Part shown: piece after piece, positions 59,760 through 64,000 of the stretch | Position numbering within the stretch: position 1 is the stretch's first letter | Layout of the letters: the number at the start of each line of letters is the position of its first letter | Source of the DNA: Acorus gramineus | Lineage: Eukaryota > Streptophyta > Magnoliopsida > Acorales > Acoraceae | Direction of reading: 5' to 3' | DNA: 64,000 nucleotides | NCBI GenBank assembly: GCA_030737835.1 | Contig: CM060853.1 | Span: 16,178,895 to 16,242,894 of the forward strand | The notes under the pieces: model-generated | What the model saw: the letters and a program-made list of their open reading frames with translations, nothing else | What the model was told of the DNA's origin: nothing | Database searches by the model: none | Position numbers and translations under genes: made by a program

Positions 59760-61724
59760 TTTACTGTTTTTCCAGATTGTAAAATTTGTGTGGCAGAGTT
59801 ACGTACTGATCTATAAATATCACTCTCATGCTCTAGGATTGTCTATCAATTATACGAGAAACTCTTAACTTAGAAAAAAAAAATATAGCATTATATTAAC
59901 CGCAGTTTTCATTGCATGTGAAAACAAACTCAACGTTTTTTTCATTCATAATGACAAACCATGCATGTTTCGACTAAAGGCACATGTAATCAAGTGGGGG
60001 GCGGCTTATGAGACCTGTATATAAGACATAAATCCAACTATTTTAGTCGACTATATATGATACGGTATAAATTTTAATCAGGTGGGTATGAGATTAAAAA
60101 AAAAAAAAAGTTATTCTTTCAAAATTTATTTTTCACGATACATAGGATATCATTTTTTAATGTGTTTGTTTAAAATTAATTTTATACATATCAATACATG
60201 CACATTTATTGTTTCATATATCGATATATACAGAAATCAATTTAAAATATTTTGTTATCCTTTATTTTTGTAGGTCCCTAGATTTTTTTTATCAAATAAA
60301 TTAAACATTCCCAAATAAAAATATCCCGTTTTAGATTCTAAAAATACATTTTGTTACATTTGTTAACACGGTTAAACAACTTCTACGTCTACTATATAGG
60401 ATGCTCGTATATACTATTAACTTTTTAGATGATCGTAGACCATCACCTATCATTGTACATTATTACGCAACCTGTATACATATGTGTACATGGTTTTCAG
60501 AAGAAAAACGCACATATTATACATATAGAACATGAACGAAAAGAGTTTGAGAAGATATAACCTTTTAACTTGGAGACATTTTCATGGGTTAAAAAAAAAA
60601 AAAGTCAAGAGACATTAGTATAAAAAATCTATCTTTTCATTTGGAGTAACTTTCATTAAATTAACCTCCCCATTAAAAGAAAATCCAGTGTCTGTTCATT
60701 GACTGATACCGTTAGTTATTGAATTCACGCAAGTTGCCCAATTTGTGGATGTTGTCTTTATTTATATACGTCGTATGCGAAGCTGATGGGCGTCTGCCTC
60801 CGGTCATAAAGACACACCATGAATGTGCTTATACGACATATTCAATTCCCTTCATGTGTTCTTCTTCAATGCATGCCTCTCCCCACCCATCTTTTCTTTC
60901 TGGGTCTTTTATTGTTTAATTAATTAGGTGGGTGGTGGTGGTCCAACTCTTTTTTTTTCTTGTTTAATTAATTTGCGTCCACTCCTATAACATGCATGCC
61001 CAATGTTTTGGTCCCTTCATTCAAGCTTGCTCTGTTATGATTGTATCTCTTCTATATGAAACGTGACATGATTAAAATCTAGCTATCACGACTCATATAT
61101 AACTCAACTTAGCTAATTAGTAGGCAATATCATAGAACTTATCAAACCATCTTTTCACAAGTTGGAAGATGTACCTCTCTTGTTTGAAGAGTTTTGCATT
61201 TGAGTATTAATTACTTCTGTTGATTAGAATACGATTTAAATAGAAAAGAGAACAAATTAACACACTTAACAAAAAGCATCATGGAAGCGAGTTAATGTAT
61301 TCTTTTAAGAAAAGCAGATTTATTGATTTACGATTAACATCGCAAACCTCGAATTTATCAATATGAGAGAGATAGAGAGGATCGGAGGCGAGAGAGAGAG
61401 AGAGAGAGAGAGTTGGTCTTTATCCATAGAGTCAAAGATGAAACATATTATAAACTAGACAACCCATGATCGATAGTGTTTTCTATAAAGCCAGCTCTCG
61501 ATATTCACATGAGGATAGCTTTGAATACACAAAAAAAATATAAAGCATTATTAACAATAAGTTAATACGTTGAGAAGTACTTCACCCAGCAACACATAAG
61601 TGCAATATATGGATTTATTTCATTAAAAATTCCCTACAGAAACACCACTCCATCCTCCTCGCAAGGGGTGCTTGGTCTACTGACCAAACCTAACCAAAAA
61701 AAAAAAAGAGGGACAATATTCATA

Positions 61725-61764
<40 letters not shown>

Positions 61765-61800
61765 CGATAATACAAAGACTCAAAGAGAGAAATATATAGA
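59760..61800. other. intergenic region downstream of the PRE-type gene
   Basis: No gene is recognised. It holds (GA)11 at 61391-61412 and (GA)17 at 61727-61761. The last one or two hundred bases are the likely 3' UTR of the PRE-type gene, with AATAAA on the - strand at 61614-61619. Confidence 0.55.
61727..61761. repeat. (AG)17 microsatellite
   Basis: A pure AG run lies about 50 bases beyond the stop codon of the PRE-type gene, probably within its 3' UTR, where it would be transcribed as CT. Confidence 0.9.
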
Positions 61801-61807
61801 TCATCAT

Positions 61808-62351
61808 CTACATAAGAAGGTTTCGAATGATCGCCGCTTGAGCGCTGTTGATGTCGGCGGTGGCCAATAGTTCTGAGAGCCTCTCACTCAAGTCATCCAC
61901 CTCTCTGTGTAGGCTCCTAATGTAGTTGCAAGTCTCTTGTAAGACCTTCGACGCTGATGCCTAAAATGAAAAACAAAGAAAAACTCATAAGCTTTGAAAC
62001 GAACAATCACATTGTATCGCATTGGGCACAAAACAAGGAAAAGGTGCGCTTTGAAATTTTTCTTTAAAAAATTTACCTCTTCTAGTGATCATAAAGAGAA
62101 TGCGAAAATTTTCTAATAAAGTAATTGAAGTGTGATGGAGATATATGAGACCGCAGACGTGGCTGTAAACAGGATTGTGGGTAACAAAGCGCACAAAACA
62201 ATGAAGTGAAGAGAAAAAAGCAAACCTTATCGGATCCACGAGAGCGAGTCTCCGGCAAGAGGGCCTGCAACTTTGAGACGAGCTCGTGGATCTGGTCATC
62301 GGTGATCCTCGAAGAGCTCGACTGCCTAGATCTTGATCTCCTGCTAGACAT
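61808..62351 (-). CDS. PRE: atypical (non-DNA-binding) bHLH protein, PRE/ILI family
   Basis: Small helix-loop-helix partner protein in the nucleus. The family promotes cell elongation downstream of gibberellin, brassinosteroid and auxin by binding and blocking inhibitory bHLHs such as IBH1, PAR1 and HFR1. Exons 62351-62226 and 61960-61808 give 92 aa, the length I recall for the family. The sequence starts [19 protein letters not shown]; this Ser/Arg stretch stands where a bHLH has its basic region, and lacks the residues needed to contact DNA. Helix 1 is [15 protein letters not shown], helix 2 is [20 protein letters not shown], and the C-terminus is [14 protein letters not shown]. Start choice: an in-frame ATG at 62462 lies only a few bases from the TATA box, upstream of the expected transcript start, so the MSSRR start is used. 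Confidence 0.95.
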
Positions 62352-62465
62352 GCTCGACTTGGAAATGGGAGAGATCACTTGTGTTTGTGTGAGTGTTGTG
62401 TATGTAATTGGGTGAGTGAGTGAGTGAGTTTGTGAGTTGGTTGGGTGTGTGTCAAATGGCAAAGG

Positions 62466-62474
62466 TTATATATA
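62466..62474 (-). promoter_or_regulatory. TATA box of the PRE-type gene
   Basis: TATATATAA is read on the - strand, 115 bases before the start codon. It predicts a transcript start near 62443 and a leader of about 90 bases, rich in CACTCA repeats and free of upstream ATGs. Confidence 0.7.
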
Positions 62475-62479
62475 GTTGT

Positions 62480-64000
62480 AGGAGAGACAAGGTTTGTGAG
62501 AGTCTTGTCAGAGACAAAAACTGTATTAATGGAGGGTTGAGGGGGGGGGGACTACTTGAAGTGAAACAATAGAACACTAGTAGTGGTTGTGGAGATGGCA
62601 GAGAGGGACAATATAATGGGAGGGAGGGGGAGGGAGGTTTGTCAGGGGGGAATAAAGAAGGGGGGGAAATGAGGGATGTGTTTTGAAGGGGAAGAGGGAG
62701 GTGAAAGTGTAGAGTTGAAAGGGAGGAAGACAAAGTGCATGGGAGGAAGAGAAGGTTTTGTGTATTTAAATAGAGGGGGGTGGGTTAGAGGATCACATAT
62801 AGAGGATACGCCATACTGTCTTTTCCTTGTATTTGTCTCCAAACTTGAATTTTTAATCTCCCATTGAGAAAGATCGATGTGGTAAGGAATAAAAAATAAA
62901 AATAAAAAAAAGAGAAAATTAAGAAATTTTTTTTTATAGTGAATATATAATGGCCATTTCTACTGTTATGGCCCCATTTGTGGTACGTGATCCATTCATA
63001 GTCGACCTGAGGGATTAGTCAGGCTAGATGAGATCCTAGACAAACCTCTGAAATGTGAACTTCCTCTCTCCTTGAAAATGGCCACCTAAGGTCATGGCTG
63101 GTCCTCGATTCAATCAATGTTATATTTCAAGAGGGTTGATCAGGAGATTAAATATAAAAAAAAAATCTCAAGCTCATAATGTTGTCGCATTTTAGTTTCT
63201 TTATTGAAGTTTGTCTAATGAGATTCAGTTTTGACAGGATTTTTTTTTTTTACTTGTTCTTGTAAAACTAACTTCTATTTTCTATTTATGTCTTTTCCCC
63301 TGCATACATCCTCCGTGGCTTCATGTTGACGTCTATAATTAATGCTTCATCCACCTGGTCATTCTCTTCTACAACTAAATTTACTTTATTTTCTATCAAG
63401 GTCTTCAATTTAAAATTTGATTTTGATAGGTAAGCAATTAGACCTAATTCGAAACTCCATCATAATTATCATGTAAATTTTACTGTAAACCATTCAGCCA
63501 TGGTTTCAATGCATGGAATAACAATGGATTGTCATGGATAAAAAATCATTTTTTTTTACTAAGGTCTTGCAAGTCTAGCATCCCCTGGTCTATTGGCGAG
63601 GCCGCACAACAAAGTTTCTATCATGTATTGTGTACGTACACCTATTATAGTTGATTGACTGACCTATGACGGTTGTTCTTCTCTTTTTGTTTTTTTTTAC
63701 TAGATTGCATATTTTTCTTGTCATTGCATACTATATATTCTATATTCGATCCACTAGATGTGACTTTCCCGTACGGGTATGTTTTCTTAACCATTTTTTT
63801 TAAAAAAAAAGCACAAAACAAGAGATGTTCAATTCCAAAATATGCAACTTTTAACAGGCTATGTACCCTAAAAAAAAAAAAAACTTTTAACATGCTATAT
63901 ACACTGTGCTTGCATTTTTATATCATCCAAAAGTCAACAGTGATCATGCATGTCTCTTGCAGAGTGACAGTACCTAATACTTGATTTACATTAATTAATT
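62480..64000. other. PRE upstream region and intergenic DNA
   Basis: From 62540 to about 62780 the + strand is strikingly G/purine-rich (GGGAGG runs, a 10-G tract). It is followed by AT-rich DNA to the end of the window. I see no further gene; the frames at 62452-62733 and 63673-63984 look spurious. Confidence 0.55.

Overview
This is nuclear DNA of a flowering plant, probably a eudicot. The genes have short GT-AG introns, the intergenic DNA is AT-rich and full of MITEs and microsatellites, and every recognised protein is closest to an angiosperm family: HD-Zip I class HB13, SUC3/SUT2 sucrose transporter, PRE-type atypical bHLH, plastid histidinol dehydrogenase. The species cannot be named from the sequence alone. 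There are no bacterial operons, CRISPR arrays or phage genes.

Six protein-coding genes are supported. From left to right they are: (1) a 7-exon UDP-galactose/UDP-glucose transporter of the UTR1/UTR3 type, + strand, 1057-6345; (2) a 3-exon HD-Zip I transcription factor of the ATHB13 clade, - strand, 18407-19774; (3) a 14- or 15-exon histidinol dehydrogenase, - strand, 27238-35283; (4) a single-exon protein with a glutaredoxin-like domain and a Cys-rich tail, + strand, 39722-40681; (5) a 14-exon SUC3/SUT2-type sucrose transporter, - strand, 43229-52189; (6) a 2-exon PRE-type helix-loop-helix protein, - strand, 61808-62351. For genes 1, 2, 5 and 6, and for exons 2 onward of gene 3, the exon phases close exactly. 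Protein lengths are 334, 309, 478-497, 319, 595 and 92 residues. They are unrelated single genes, not a cluster.

The gaps are mostly transposon debris. They hold: a Mutator-like non-autonomous element with a perfect 9-bp target duplication (10580-11671); a second long-TIR element carrying 63-bp tandem repeats (13290-14075); a 1.6-kb near-perfect fold-back palindrome flanked by microsatellites (24433-26024); two copies of one hAT-type element in opposite orientation, one of them inside the histidinol dehydrogenase gene (26085-26620, 27879-28449); a LINE fragment with an internal 177-bp duplication in the same intron (about 28830-30076); a fold-back element at 41384-42270; a 1.8-kb long-TIR element at 57940-59746; and several small MITEs.

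The most useful regulatory observations are a textbook ER stress element (CCAAT-N9-CCACG) upstream of the nucleotide-sugar transporter, a 54-codon uORF whose stop overlaps the HB13 start as ATGA, a TATA box of gene 4 that lies inside the terminal inverted repeat of a transposon-like palindrome, and a 2-nt alternative acceptor at the histidinol dehydrogenase 5' end that would switch between a fused N-terminus and an overlapping uORF. No clearly undescribed biological system was found.
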